A stretch of 44,795 nucleotides of DNA from CAXXOK01 sp036759125 (GTDB taxonomy: Bacteria > Bacillota > Clostridia > Christensenellales > Aristaeellaceae), in contig DAIOVG010000006.1 of assembly GCA_036759125.1 (NCBI GenBank), positions 1-44,795 of the forward strand, given 5' to 3'. The position numbers and the translations under genes were made by a program. Of this stretch, positions 31,457-39,142 are shown piece by piece; position 1 is the stretch's first letter; each line of letters begins with the position of its first letter. Under the pieces are notes generated by a model. That model did not search any database. It saw nothing but the letters and a program-made list of their open reading frames with translations, and was not told the origin of the DNA.

Positions 31457-32275
31457 ATGTGGATGCGGTTTGTGACCGGCGTTCTCCTGGCCCTGTTTGT
31501 GATCGCGGTCTTATTTGTGGGCGGGTATGTATTCGGCGCTGTGGCGCTGCTTGTGTGTGTCCTGTGCGTGTATGAGGCGCTGAATTCCCTGAAAAAAGGC
31601 GGCCACCACCCCGTACACTGGCCCGTTTATTTCGCGCTGCTTGCCTGCGCGCCGCTGATGCTGTTCGTCCGCCCCCTGGCCATCGTGCCGGCGCTGATGA
31701 TTGCGTGCTTTGCGGTGATCACCCAGGTGATGCGGCGCGAAACGCCCGATTTGACCGATATGATGGTCAGCCTTTTGCCGATCCTCACCGTTGTGCTGCC
31801 CGGCCTGTGCCTGATAACGCTGTCGGGCATTCAGCCCCGCCCGCTGCAGGCATACCTGACAACGCTGGTGTTCACCGTTTCCGTCGGCTCGGATACCTTT
31901 GCGCTGTTTGTGGGGACGTGGATCGGCGGCAAAAAGCTGTGCCCGAAAATCAGCCCCAAGAAAACCGTATCCGGCGCCATCGGCGGCCTTGTAGGCGCCA
32001 CCGGGCTTACGGTGCTCGCGGGCTGGATCTTCATGCTCTGCCGCCCGGAGGCGGGCTTCCCGCCGCTTTGGGTTAACGCGCTGGTCGGCCTGATCGGCGG
32101 CGTTGCCGCGGAGTTTGGCGATATGCTGGCAAGCCTAGTCAAGCGCTATTGCAGTGTGAAGGATTTCGGCTCGCTGTTCCCCGGCCACGGCGGAATGCTG
32201 GACCGCATGGACAGCATTCTGTTCTCTGCCGTTGTGATCTTCTGCTACCACGAAGTTCTGCGGTTCCTCGCCTGA
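31457..32275 (+). CDS. cdsA: Phosphatidate cytidylyltransferase
   Basis: A 272-residue integral membrane enzyme making CDP-diacylglycerol from phosphatidate and CTP, the branch point of phospholipid synthesis. It has about eight hydrophobic spans, the SDTFALFVG-W-GG-K segment, PKISPKKTVSGAIGG, and the family signature SLVKRYCSVKDFGSLFPGHG followed by GMLDRMDS. The ATG at 31457 follows GGAGGG; an in-frame GTG at 31442 overlaps that ribosome site. In many relatives dxr and rseP come next; here an LCP gene follows 25 bases later. Confidence 0.96.
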   Translation: MWMRFVTGVLLALFVIAVLFVGGYVFGAVALLVCVLCVYEALNSLKKGGHHPVHWPVYFALLACAPLMLFVRPLAIVPALMIACFAVITQVMRRETPDLTDMMVSLLPILTVVLPGLCLITLSGIQPRPLQAYLTTLVFTVSVGSDTFALFVGTWIGGKKLCPKISPKKTVSGAIGGLVGATGLTVLAGWIFMLCRPEAGFPPLWVNALVGLIGGVAAEFGDMLASLVKRYCSVKDFGSLFPGHGGMLDRMDSILFSAVVIFCYHEVLRFLA

Positions 32276-32300
32276 CCGCCTGTCCCACGGAGGAAATACA

Positions 32301-33212
32301 ATGTTGAAACGTGCCCTTTCCCTTGCCCTGCTGTGCTCGCTCCTGCTCACGCCCGCGCTGGCCGCAACGCCGAGCCCGATCTTTTCGCTGAGCTATGATA
32401 GCTTGTCCGATCCGCCGGACGGCGTACACCATTACATGCTGGCGTGCTTTGATACCTGGGATTTCCAGGCCAGCCGCATGGGCAATACCGACGGGCTGTT
32501 GATGGTAACGCTGGACACGGTGCAGCAGCGCATGATCTTTACCTCCATTATGCGCGAGATCCTCATCCGGCGTCCGGACGGGAATATCGGCCGCATTACC
32601 TATATCGCCAAAAACTACGGCCCCGAAGCGCTGTGCGAGATTGTTTCCACGCACTTTGGCGTCAAGGTGGAAAAGTACCTGCTGTTCAGCATGAATAATA
32701 TCCAGGATATGATCGATGTGCTGGGCGGCGTTTACATCACCGTAACCGACGCCGAGGCCGATTACTTAAACCGCTACCGCATCTCCCGCGAGTCCACAAC
32801 CCCCAGCATGGATAAGGGCGGCACCTATCTGTTCTCCGGGCATGCGGCTGTGATCTATATGCGCATCCGCAAGGTCGGCTCAGACGGCGATTTGGGCCGT
32901 ACCCGCCGCGTGCGCACGGTGCTGGAGACGCTGATCAAGGAGAACCAAAACATTTCCATGTCCGAGGCGATTGGCGTGGCCGTGGCGCTCAACAAAAACG
33001 TCTGCCTGACCAACCTGTCCATGAACGATCTGATGATCGCCATCAGCAGCATCTTCAAGCTCAAGGGCATCGACCCCGAGGGCTTCCAGCTGCCGGTTAC
33101 CGAAACGATGACGCCCATCACCTACGCCGGGATGATGACCAACGAGGTGGACTTCGCCCTGTGCCGCAGCATCTTCCTGGCCTTTATGAACGGCGAAAAC
33201 AACGCGCAGTGA
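32301..33212 (+). CDS. LytR-CpsA-Psr (LCP) family protein
   Basis: A 303-residue protein of the LCP family, which transfers undecaprenyl-linked glycopolymers onto peptidoglycan outside the cell. The LCP core runs from RMGNTDGLLMVTLD through VLGGVYITV to the basic RTRRVRTVLETLI segment, whose arginines bind the lipid pyrophosphate. The N-terminus (MLKRALSLALLCSLLLTPALAAT) looks like a cleavable signal peptide rather than the usual uncleaved anchor. The ATG at 32301 follows GGAGG. It ends just before the origin-like region. Its neighbours UppS and the DUF368 transporter make and recycle the lipid carrier it uses. Confidence 0.87.
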   Translation: MLKRALSLALLCSLLLTPALAATPSPIFSLSYDSLSDPPDGVHHYMLACFDTWDFQASRMGNTDGLLMVTLDTVQQRMIFTSIMREILIRRPDGNIGRITYIAKNYGPEALCEIVSTHFGVKVEKYLLFSMNNIQDMIDVLGGVYITVTDAEADYLNRYRISRESTTPSMDKGGTYLFSGHAAVIYMRIRKVGSDGDLGRTRRVRTVLETLIKENQNISMSEAIGVAVALNKNVCLTNLSMNDLMIAISSIFKLKGIDPEGFQLPVTETMTPITYAGMMTNEVDFALCRSIFLAFMNGENNAQ

Positions 33213-33532
33213 CCCCGGCGCGGGTCGGTAATCGCCGCCTGCACCAGCCCGCACCCAGGCGCTAAAAATGGCGACCGCTGTGGACAACCCTGCGGACAAC
33301 CTGAGGGGAACATTCCAAAGCCCTTGCGCCGCCTGCCGGGCATGCTCCACACAGCGGTTCTCCACACCCTGTGGGCTTATGGAAAACCACAGAAACCCAC
33401 GCGTTTTTACATCTGCCGCGCCCCCGGAAATAGAGGAATTTGATCGGTTTAACGAGAACTCTATGAGCAGGTACGGCTGTGCCGCGGACGGGTGACGCGG
33501 CCGTTGTTGAAAACAGGCAGTTTCCACAGGGT

Positions 33533-33541
33533 TTATCCACA
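33533..33541 (+). promoter_or_regulatory. Consensus DnaA box
   Basis: TTATCCACA matches the DnaA box consensus exactly, inside the cluster of weaker boxes before dnaN. Confidence 0.85.
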
Positions 33542-33595
33542 GGCATTCCACAGGGGTTTTTCCAGCGTACATCACAAAAAACGGGCTTTTCCATG

Positions 33596-33646
33596 GTTTC
33601 CACACCCCCTACTACTACTACGAAAGACTATAGTATATATAGTACT
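33596..33646 (+). other. Basal unwinding element: DnaA box, GC cluster, DnaA-trios, AT-rich tract
   Basis: A weak DnaA box (33596-33604), CCCCC (33605-33609), four perfect CTA triplets (33609-33620, i.e. 3'-GAT-5' trios on the other strand) and an AT-rich stretch to about 33646. This order is that of the bacterial core origin on whose trios DnaA forms a filament to open the duplex. Confidence 0.78.
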
Positions 33647-33670
33647 GCTTTATCACGGGAGGCGACACGC

Positions 33671-34789
33671 ATGAAATTGAAATGCTCCGCGCAGGATTTG
33701 ATCATCGGTCTGGTGAACGCAACGCGCGCGCTGGCGGCAAGGCCGTCTTCGCCGGTTCTGGAATTTGTCAAGGTTACGGCGGCAGACGGGCACGTTGTGC
33801 TCACCTGCACCGATGGCTCGCTGACCATCCGCGCTCAGGTGAAGGCCGAGGTGGAGGAAGAGGGCGATATTTTACTGCCCGGTAAGCTCCTGACGGAAAT
33901 TGTCCGCAAGCTCCCCGAGGGCGTGGTCTCGCTCTCCGCCAACGAAAAGAACATCACGATCATCAAATGCCTGCAGAGCCGCTCTACGCTCACCGGCATG
34001 CCGGCCGAAGAGTTCCCGCTGATGCGCGATATCATCAACACCCATGCGCTGCACGTGCCCCAAAAGCGCCTCAAGGACATGATCTCCCGCGTGATCTTTG
34101 CCATCGCCCAGCATGAGAGCCGCCAGACGCTCACAGGCAGCCTGATGGAGGTCACCAAGGGTGAGCTTCGCCTGGTGGGTTTGGACGGCTTCAGGCTCGC
34201 CTTACAGACCATGAAGGGTGATTTCATCCTGCCAGAGGGCAGGGAGATGCTCAAGGCCATCATTCCCGGCCATGTGATGTCGGAAATGAGCCGCATCATG
34301 AGCGACGACGAAAACGCCATGGTGACCTTCCATATGGACCAGGGACACCTGATGGCGATCATCGGCGAAACCACGGTGCTGACGACGCTGCTTGCGGGCG
34401 AATACATCAACTACCGCCAGATCCTGCCCAAGGACTGGAAAACCCGCATCACCGTCAAGTGCAAGGAGTTTGAGGAAGCCATCGAACGCGCCTCACTGAT
34501 CGCGCGCGAGGGCAAGAACAACCTGATCAAAATCAACGCCGAAAACGATATGATGCGCATCACCTCGATGTCCGACCTTGGCGACGTGCTGGAGGAAATC
34601 TCCATCCATCTGGAGGGCGAGGCCATCGAGATCGCCTTCAACGCCCGCTACATCGGCGACGTGGTGAAAAACATCGACGACGAGCTGTGCATGCTGTCCA
34701 TGTCCAACGCCGTCAGCCCCTGTGTGCTGTCGCCTGTCGAGGGAGACAGCTACCTGTATCTGGTCCTTCCGGTCCGTGTGTCGAACTAA
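33671..34789 (+). CDS. dnaN: DNA polymerase III beta subunit (sliding clamp)
   Basis: A 372-residue ring-forming processivity clamp. The N-terminal LKCSAQDLIIGLVNATRALA, the LPGKLLTEIVRKLP segment, DGFRLA in the second domain and the C-terminal SPCVLSP then YLYLVLPVRV that ends in the clamp's protein-binding face are all present. The ATG at 33671 follows GGGAGG; the frame stays open far upstream into the origin-like region but that part is not coding. Usually dnaN follows dnaA and precedes recF and gyrB; here neither dnaA nor recF is adjacent, as an LCP gene lies before it and a DUF368 gene after it. Confidence 0.97.
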   Translation: MKLKCSAQDLIIGLVNATRALAARPSSPVLEFVKVTAADGHVVLTCTDGSLTIRAQVKAEVEEEGDILLPGKLLTEIVRKLPEGVVSLSANEKNITIIKCLQSRSTLTGMPAEEFPLMRDIINTHALHVPQKRLKDMISRVIFAIAQHESRQTLTGSLMEVTKGELRLVGLDGFRLALQTMKGDFILPEGREMLKAIIPGHVMSEMSRIMSDDENAMVTFHMDQGHLMAIIGETTVLTTLLAGEYINYRQILPKDWKTRITVKCKEFEEAIERASLIAREGKNNLIKINAENDMMRITSMSDLGDVLEEISIHLEGEAIEIAFNARYIGDVVKNIDDELCMLSMSNAVSPCVLSPVEGDSYLYLVLPVRVSN

Positions 34790-35002
34790 AAGGACAGCAG
34801 GGAAGTATAGATTAAATCGGGGAAATGATGGTAGAAGAGCGCACAGTATGGCAAATTGAATTTTTGTACAGGTTGCGACCGCGAAATACGAAGTAGCAGC
34901 AGCGCTACGTCAAGGATTGAGCGGGCGTAAGATGCCAAAAAGGCGGTTGCCCGACTGTGTGGGAAGATAACAGCATTTTCCCTAAAGCAAGGCGGATGGA
35001 AC

Positions 35003-35896
35003 ATGATTGAGTTTTTAAAGGCTGCCGTCAGGGGCGTCGTCATCGGCGTCGCCAACGTCATCCCGGGCGTATCCGGCGGAACCATGATGGTATCCATGGG
35101 CGTGTACGATACGATCATCAGCTGCATTACAGGCCTTTTGAAGCATTTCTGGAAGAGCGTGAAAACGCTGCTGCCGTATATCCTGGGTGCGCTGATCGGC
35201 ATTGTGGCGCTGGCAAGCGTGCTGACGTTCCTGTTTGAAAACTATCCGCTGCCGACATCCACGGCGTTTATCGGGCTGATTTTGGGCGGGCTCGCGCCGC
35301 TGCTCAAGCAGATCGACATGAAAAAAGCGGGCATTGGCGCGGTGCTTTTGTTCCTTGTGTTTCTCGCGCTGATCATTGTGCTGGCAATCATCAACCCGAC
35401 GGAATCCGGTACCGTGGTGGCATTCACGTGGGGGCAGGCCGCGGTGCTGCTCGTGATGGGCGTCATCGCCAGCGCGACGATGATCATCCCCGGCGTCAGC
35501 GGATCGATGATCCTGATGCTGCTTGGCTACTACCGCACGGTGATCAACGCCGTATCAGCGCTCAAGGACGCGCTGTTTGGCGGCGGCCTGGCCGCGGCCG
35601 CGGAGCCCCTGAAGGTGCTGCTGCCGTTTGGCCTGGGCGTTGTAATCGGCATCTATGCCGTAGCCAAGCTGATTGAATGGCTGCTCAAGCGCTACCCTGT
35701 ATACACCTATTCGGCCATTCTGGGCCTGGTGATCGCTTCTCCGGTCGCGGTGCTCTTGCGCTGCGATATGAGCGGCGTTACGCCGGTGATCGTGCTCATT
35801 TCGCTGGTCACGTTCATCGCGGGCTTCCTGTTTGCCGCGTGGATGGCGTCGCTTGGGAAGAAAGAACAAATTGTAGCAAGCACGAAGAACCTGTAA
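35003..35896 (+). CDS. DUF368 polyprenyl-phosphate transporter (PopT-type)
   Basis: A 297-residue polytopic membrane protein of the DUF368 family, shown in other bacteria to return undecaprenyl phosphate to the inner leaflet for re-use. It has two inverted-repeat signature segments, VANVIPGVSGGTM near residue 16 and MIIPGVSGSM near residue 160, with about eight hydrophobic spans. The ATG at 35003 follows GGCGGATGG-like bases. It lies 213 bases after dnaN and is closed by a terminator. With uppS and LCP nearby it fits a lipid-carrier theme, although it is not in their operon. Confidence 0.88.
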   Translation: MIEFLKAAVRGVVIGVANVIPGVSGGTMMVSMGVYDTIISCITGLLKHFWKSVKTLLPYILGALIGIVALASVLTFLFENYPLPTSTAFIGLILGGLAPLLKQIDMKKAGIGAVLLFLVFLALIIVLAIINPTESGTVVAFTWGQAAVLLVMGVIASATMIIPGVSGSMILMLLGYYRTVINAVSALKDALFGGGLAAAAEPLKVLLPFGLGVVIGIYAVAKLIEWLLKRYPVYTYSAILGLVIASPVAVLLRCDMSGVTPVIVLISLVTFIAGFLFAAWMASLGKKEQIVASTKNL

Positions 35897-35959
35897 ATAA
35901 GGATGCTTTTCTAACCATAGCTAGAAATAAAGAAAACAACACGAGGTTGATGTTATGAT

Positions 35960-35983
35960 AGCCGAAAAATAACCGGCTTTTTT
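35960..35983 (+). terminator. Terminator of the DUF368 gene
   Basis: A 5-bp stem (AGCCG / CGGCT) with a nine-base loop followed by TTTTTT, 63 bases after the DUF368 stop. Its short stem makes it moderate in strength. Confidence 0.6.
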
Positions 35984-36476
35984 CATCATGGTTGTTCGAC
36001 AATATTGCACAAGAGAGACTAAGTCTGCCCTGCATCCTGGAGACCTATTTGAATAATGGGTTGTAATATCGTGCTGCTAGAAATACCTTCCATAGTAGCT
36101 TAACATCGAAACCGCTGGAAGAAAAGACAGCAGCCATTATGGTAAATGTATGGGAATATTTAAGGGATATAAAACGTTACATAGCTGAAATGCGCATTGT
36201 TAAGGAGTGAAGATAACGACTGAAATCATACAAAATTTGCGAATAAACGGATATGTGAAACTATGTAGAGTGATTCGGGGACACCAAAAAGATGGGAAAG
36301 ATAAAGATCATCCGTAAGAAAGAAACGTTTAAGGGACAGGAGCAAGCGACAGTGAATATATCTGCAATATCAAAAATTCGAAAAAAGAAACCGCAATGTA
36401 TTACTTTTGAGAATAAAAGCTTACTGGGAATCGTTATAATGTAAAAAGATGCTAAACGTATTATGGAGGAATGATT
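35984..36476 (+). other. AT-rich intergenic stretch, possibly decayed coding DNA
   Basis: About 490 bases, clearly AT-richer than the flanks, with no full gene. An open frame ending near 36208 reads LEEKTAAIMVNVWEYL. A 50-codon ORF at 36292-36444 has a lysine-rich start (MGKIKIIRKKE) and a weak ribosome site. Neither can be assigned. A TATAAT at 36435-36440 may help drive the following gene, though its -35 is poor. Confidence 0.35.
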
Positions 36477-37613
36477 ATGAAGAAACTAACGATATTGATG
36501 CTCATAGTCCTTATGCTATGTAACGCGAATATGGTCGCAAGTGCAGCTGAAATCCCGCTGAGCGCGAAAGACTTTTTCGCCGACCGTATTGCACAGGGCT
36601 ATACCATCACCCGGTGGTTTGCCACAGAGGAAAGCGACTATGCACAGGCGATTCTATCCAAAGACGGGGAGAATCGCCTGTTTGTGCTGAAAAAGAACGG
36701 AGATTCCTTCGGTATCGAAGTCAGCAGCAGCAAAGCCATCTATCAGGGAGATGTTCTGCCGGAGATCTTTACGGAGACCAATGCATATTTCTATCTGACC
36801 TACTTGACAGCCAGCGGGGAGAAGGAAGTCTATCATTTTCAGCGGGATGATGCCGGAACGTGGAACCTGTATGCGTATTAGGTTGTAAATGGAGAGGGCG
36901 AGGCGTGTTTTTTCTCCACACGGCAGAATGATACAATGGAATATTTTGTTCTGAAGGAAGACGGACCGGGATACGGAACCAATATCTATGGGGTGTATCA
37001 ACGCGCGCTGCGGTATGTGTCAATCAACGCGCTTCCGCATACGCTTGCACAGGCGCGAGAACTTCTTTCAAATCCCCCGGCGATTCCGCAGGGAGACTTT
37101 GACGCGGTCAACATACGGTTTACGGGCGGCCAGAAATATGCCGTATATGCAGCGCCGGATGAAACATCCCTGCGCGGCGCCGGCGGCAAAGCAACGGTAT
37201 CGACCAACGACTGGATTCAGGTATTCGGGCAAGAAGATGGCTGGGTGTTGATTCAATACGATATTTCGTCATCCAAAATGCGCTTTGGCTATATTACGGC
37301 AGAGGCTCTGCCAAAGAGAGCGTCGATATCGCCGCTGGCGTTTGTTCCCCAGGAAATAGAGATTTTGAGGCAGTCTGCCGTGACGGATGACCCGCTGAAT
37401 TCTCAGGATCAGATCGCTGTCCTCCAACCGGGGCAGGCAAACTGCTATTACCTGGCAACGCTGGATGAAACGTGGGCGTATATTCAGGCGGAGACCGCCG
37501 ATGGCCAGGTATACCGGGGGTTTGTGAGCATCAATGATTTTTTGAGGATACAGACAACACAAGAGACACAGCATGTTATGCAGGATTCTTTATCATCGGC
37601 TGGCATAGAGTAA
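36477..37613 (+). pseudogene. Secreted SH3-domain protein gene interrupted by an in-frame TAG
   Basis: The first part (36477-36881) starts with ATG seven bases after GGAGG and encodes a signal peptide (MKKLTILMLIVLMLCNANMV, cleaved near ASA-AE) and a ~110-residue domain with paired strands. It stops at TAG 36879-36881. The same frame then stays open for 244 codons to 37613, including codons directly after the TAG that read on smoothly. The second part holds two SH3-like domains (KYAVYAAPDETSLRG ... DGWVLIQYD ... RFGYI, and a second ending YRGFVSINDF). An internal ATG at 36936 lacks a good ribosome site. A Gln (CAG) or Trp codon mutated to TAG explains it best. A sequencing error or read-through are alternatives. 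Confidence 0.7.
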
Positions 37614-37671
37614 ACGATAATGAAGGACTGATATCCGCGATAAACACCAGCGCAAGCCTTTCCACGGTTGC

Positions 37672-37700
37672 TTGCATTTTGTTTCAAAAAACGCTATACT
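37672..37700 (+). promoter_or_regulatory. Promoter of the metK riboswitch transcript
   Basis: TTGCAT (37672-37677), 17 bases, TATACT (37695-37700), about 20 bases before the riboswitch P1 stem. Confidence 0.72.
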
Positions 37701-37718
37701 ATCCCTGACAACAGCATA

Positions 37719-37819
37719 CCTTATAAAGAGTGGTCGAGGGAACGAGCCCGATGAAACCCGCCAACCGGCGCAAGGCGCAACGGTGGTACATCTCGCGGCG
37801 GGGTCGCCGGAAGATAAGG
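37719..37819 (+). ncRNA. SAM-I (S-box) riboswitch
   Basis: The leader before metK carries the S-box core in order: P1 5' strand CCTTAT, AAAGAG-GG-CGAGGGA, GCCCGATGAAACCC, GCCAACC, a P3 region, and P1 3' strand ATAAGG preceded by GGAAG. Binding of S-adenosylmethionine stabilises P1 and lets the downstream terminator form, switching metK off. The aptamer is about 100 bases, the normal size. This is end-product control of the SAM synthetase gene. Confidence 0.92.
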
Positions 37820-37837
37820 AAAGAGATTTTCAAAGAC

Positions 37838-37862
37838 GCCCGCCATTGCAAGCGGGCTTTTT
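37838..37862 (+). terminator. Riboswitch-controlled terminator before metK
   Basis: GCCCGC, eight-base loop, GCGGGC, then TTTTT, 19 bases after the aptamer and 21 before metK: the expression platform of the SAM-I riboswitch. Confidence 0.88.
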
Positions 37863-37883
37863 GTTTGAAACGGAGGAGAATTT

Positions 37884-39038
37884 ATGCGCAAACTGTTTAC
37901 GTCGGAATCGGTTACGGAGGGACACCCGGATAAGCTGTGCGATCAGGTCAGCGATGCGGTGCTCGACGCGATATTGACGCAGGATCCCATGGCGCGCGTC
38001 GCCTGTGAAACCAGCGCCACCACGGGCCTGATGCTCGTTATGGGGGAGATTACCACCGAGGCCTATGTGGATATCGACGGCATTGCCCGCGGCGTGGTGC
38101 GCGATATCGGTTACACGTCCGCGGATATGAATTTTGATTATAATTCCTGCGCGGTGCTCACGGCCGTGCACGCCCAAAGCCCCGATATCGCCATGGGGGT
38201 CGACGCGGCCTTTGACGCGCACGAAACGCTGGGCGCGGGCGACCAGGGGATGATGTTCGGCTTTGCGTGCAACGAAACAAAGGAGCGCATGCCACTGCCC
38301 ATCAGCCTGTCGCATACGCTGACCAGGAAGCTTGCGGACGTGCGCAAGGCGGGGGAGCTTCCGTTTTTACGGCCCGACGGCAAGGCACAGGTGACCGTTG
38401 TGTATCAGGACGGCAAGCCGATCGCCATCGATACGGTCGTTGTTTCCGCCCAGCATGACCCGGAGATCACGCAGGAGCGGCTGCGCGAGGCGATTTTGGA
38501 GACCGTTATCAGGCCTGTGCTGCCCAAAGCCCTGCTGACTAACGACACCCGTATGTTCATCAACCCCACCGGGCGTTTTGTGCTGGGTGGACCAGCTGGC
38601 GATACGGGGCTGACCGGGCGCAAGATTATTGTGGATACCTATGGCGGCTATGCCCGCCACGGCGGCGGCGCGTTCTCCGGCAAGGATCCCACCAAGGTCG
38701 ACCGTTCCGCCTCGTATGCCGCGCGCTATGTGGCCAAGAACATCGTTGCCGCAGGGCTTGCCGACCGCTGCGAGGTGGCCCTGGCCTATGCCATCGGCGT
38801 GTCAAAGCCCGTCAGCGTGCAGGTGGATACCTTTGGCACCGGAACCGTGCCCGACGACGCCCTGGGCAGGGCCGTGCAGGCCGTGTTTGACCTGAGCCCC
38901 GCCGGAATTATCCGGATGCTCGACCTGCGCCGCCCCATCTACCGCCCCCTCGCCGCCTACGGACACTTTGGCCGCACGGATATCGCCGTTCCCTGGGAGA
39001 GCGAGGACCGCGCGGAGGCGATGCGGGGAACCGTGTAG
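37884..39038 (+). CDS. metK: S-adenosylmethionine synthetase
   Basis: A 384-residue enzyme joining methionine and ATP to S-adenosylmethionine. Signature segments: SVTEGHPDKLCDQ at the N-terminus, the hexapeptide GAGDQG, and the P-loop-like GGGAFSGKDPTKVDRS. The ATG follows CGGAGGAG. It has its own promoter, an S-box riboswitch and a downstream hairpin, so it is monocistronic and repressed by its product. Confidence 0.97.
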   Translation: MRKLFTSESVTEGHPDKLCDQVSDAVLDAILTQDPMARVACETSATTGLMLVMGEITTEAYVDIDGIARGVVRDIGYTSADMNFDYNSCAVLTAVHAQSPDIAMGVDAAFDAHETLGAGDQGMMFGFACNETKERMPLPISLSHTLTRKLADVRKAGELPFLRPDGKAQVTVVYQDGKPIAIDTVVVSAQHDPEITQERLREAILETVIRPVLPKALLTNDTRMFINPTGRFVLGGPAGDTGLTGRKIIVDTYGGYARHGGGAFSGKDPTKVDRSASYAARYVAKNIVAAGLADRCEVALAYAIGVSKPVSVQVDTFGTGTVPDDALGRAVQAVFDLSPAGIIRMLDLRRPIYRPLAAYGHFGRTDIAVPWESEDRAEAMRGTV

Positions 39039-39082
39039 GTGGTTTGACTTCAACCCGCTGGGTCAGGCTGTGCTTCTATAAA

Positions 39083-39109
39083 CAATGCCCGCGCAAAGCG
39101 CGGGCATTG
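39083..39109. terminator. Bidirectional terminator between metK and the oxidoreductase
   Basis: A perfect 12-bp stem (CAATGCCCGCGC / GCGCGGGCATTG) with an AAA loop lies between two converging genes. The T-runs on either side are short, but the stem is very stable. Confidence 0.75.
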
Positions 39110-39142
39110 TGGTTGTATTGAGGAGATATGCAGCGATACGCC

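Larger units (their letters stand above)
33213..33670. other. Candidate chromosome replication origin (oriC, incC-like) upstream of dnaN
   Basis: 458 bases with no convincing gene. DnaA-box-like 9-mers: a perfect TTATCCACA at 33533-33541, one-mismatch sites at 33279-33287 (TGTGGACAA) and 33358-33366 (TTCTCCACA), and two-mismatch sites at 33291-33299, 33343-33351, 33520-33528 and 33596-33604. The array ends in a C-cluster, tandem CTA triplets and an AT-rich tract, the order of the Bacillus basal unwinding system, then dnaN. In most Bacillota this element lies between dnaA and dnaN, but here the upstream gene is LCP. Functional origin status is inference. Confidence 0.78.

Noticed and set aside
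33268..33670. Short open frames across the DnaA-box region, including an in-frame extension of dnaN to 33479
   Set aside because: They lack ribosome sites and family similarity, and the DnaA boxes and trios explain the sequence. dnaN has a good start at 33671.
34790..35002. Terminator or small RNA between dnaN and the DUF368 gene
   Set aside because: Only a 5-bp hairpin (34891-34906) without a T-run was found, and no promoter worth reporting.
36292..36444. Fifty-codon ORF MGKIKIIRKKE... as a gene
   Set aside because: Weak ribosome site, AT-rich surroundings, no recognisable family. It is kept only as part of the gap description.
36879..36881. TAG as pyrrolysine or a reassigned sense codon
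   Set aside because: dapF and dapL end in TAG without read-through, no pyl genes are in the window, and a single CAG or TGG to TAG change is simpler.
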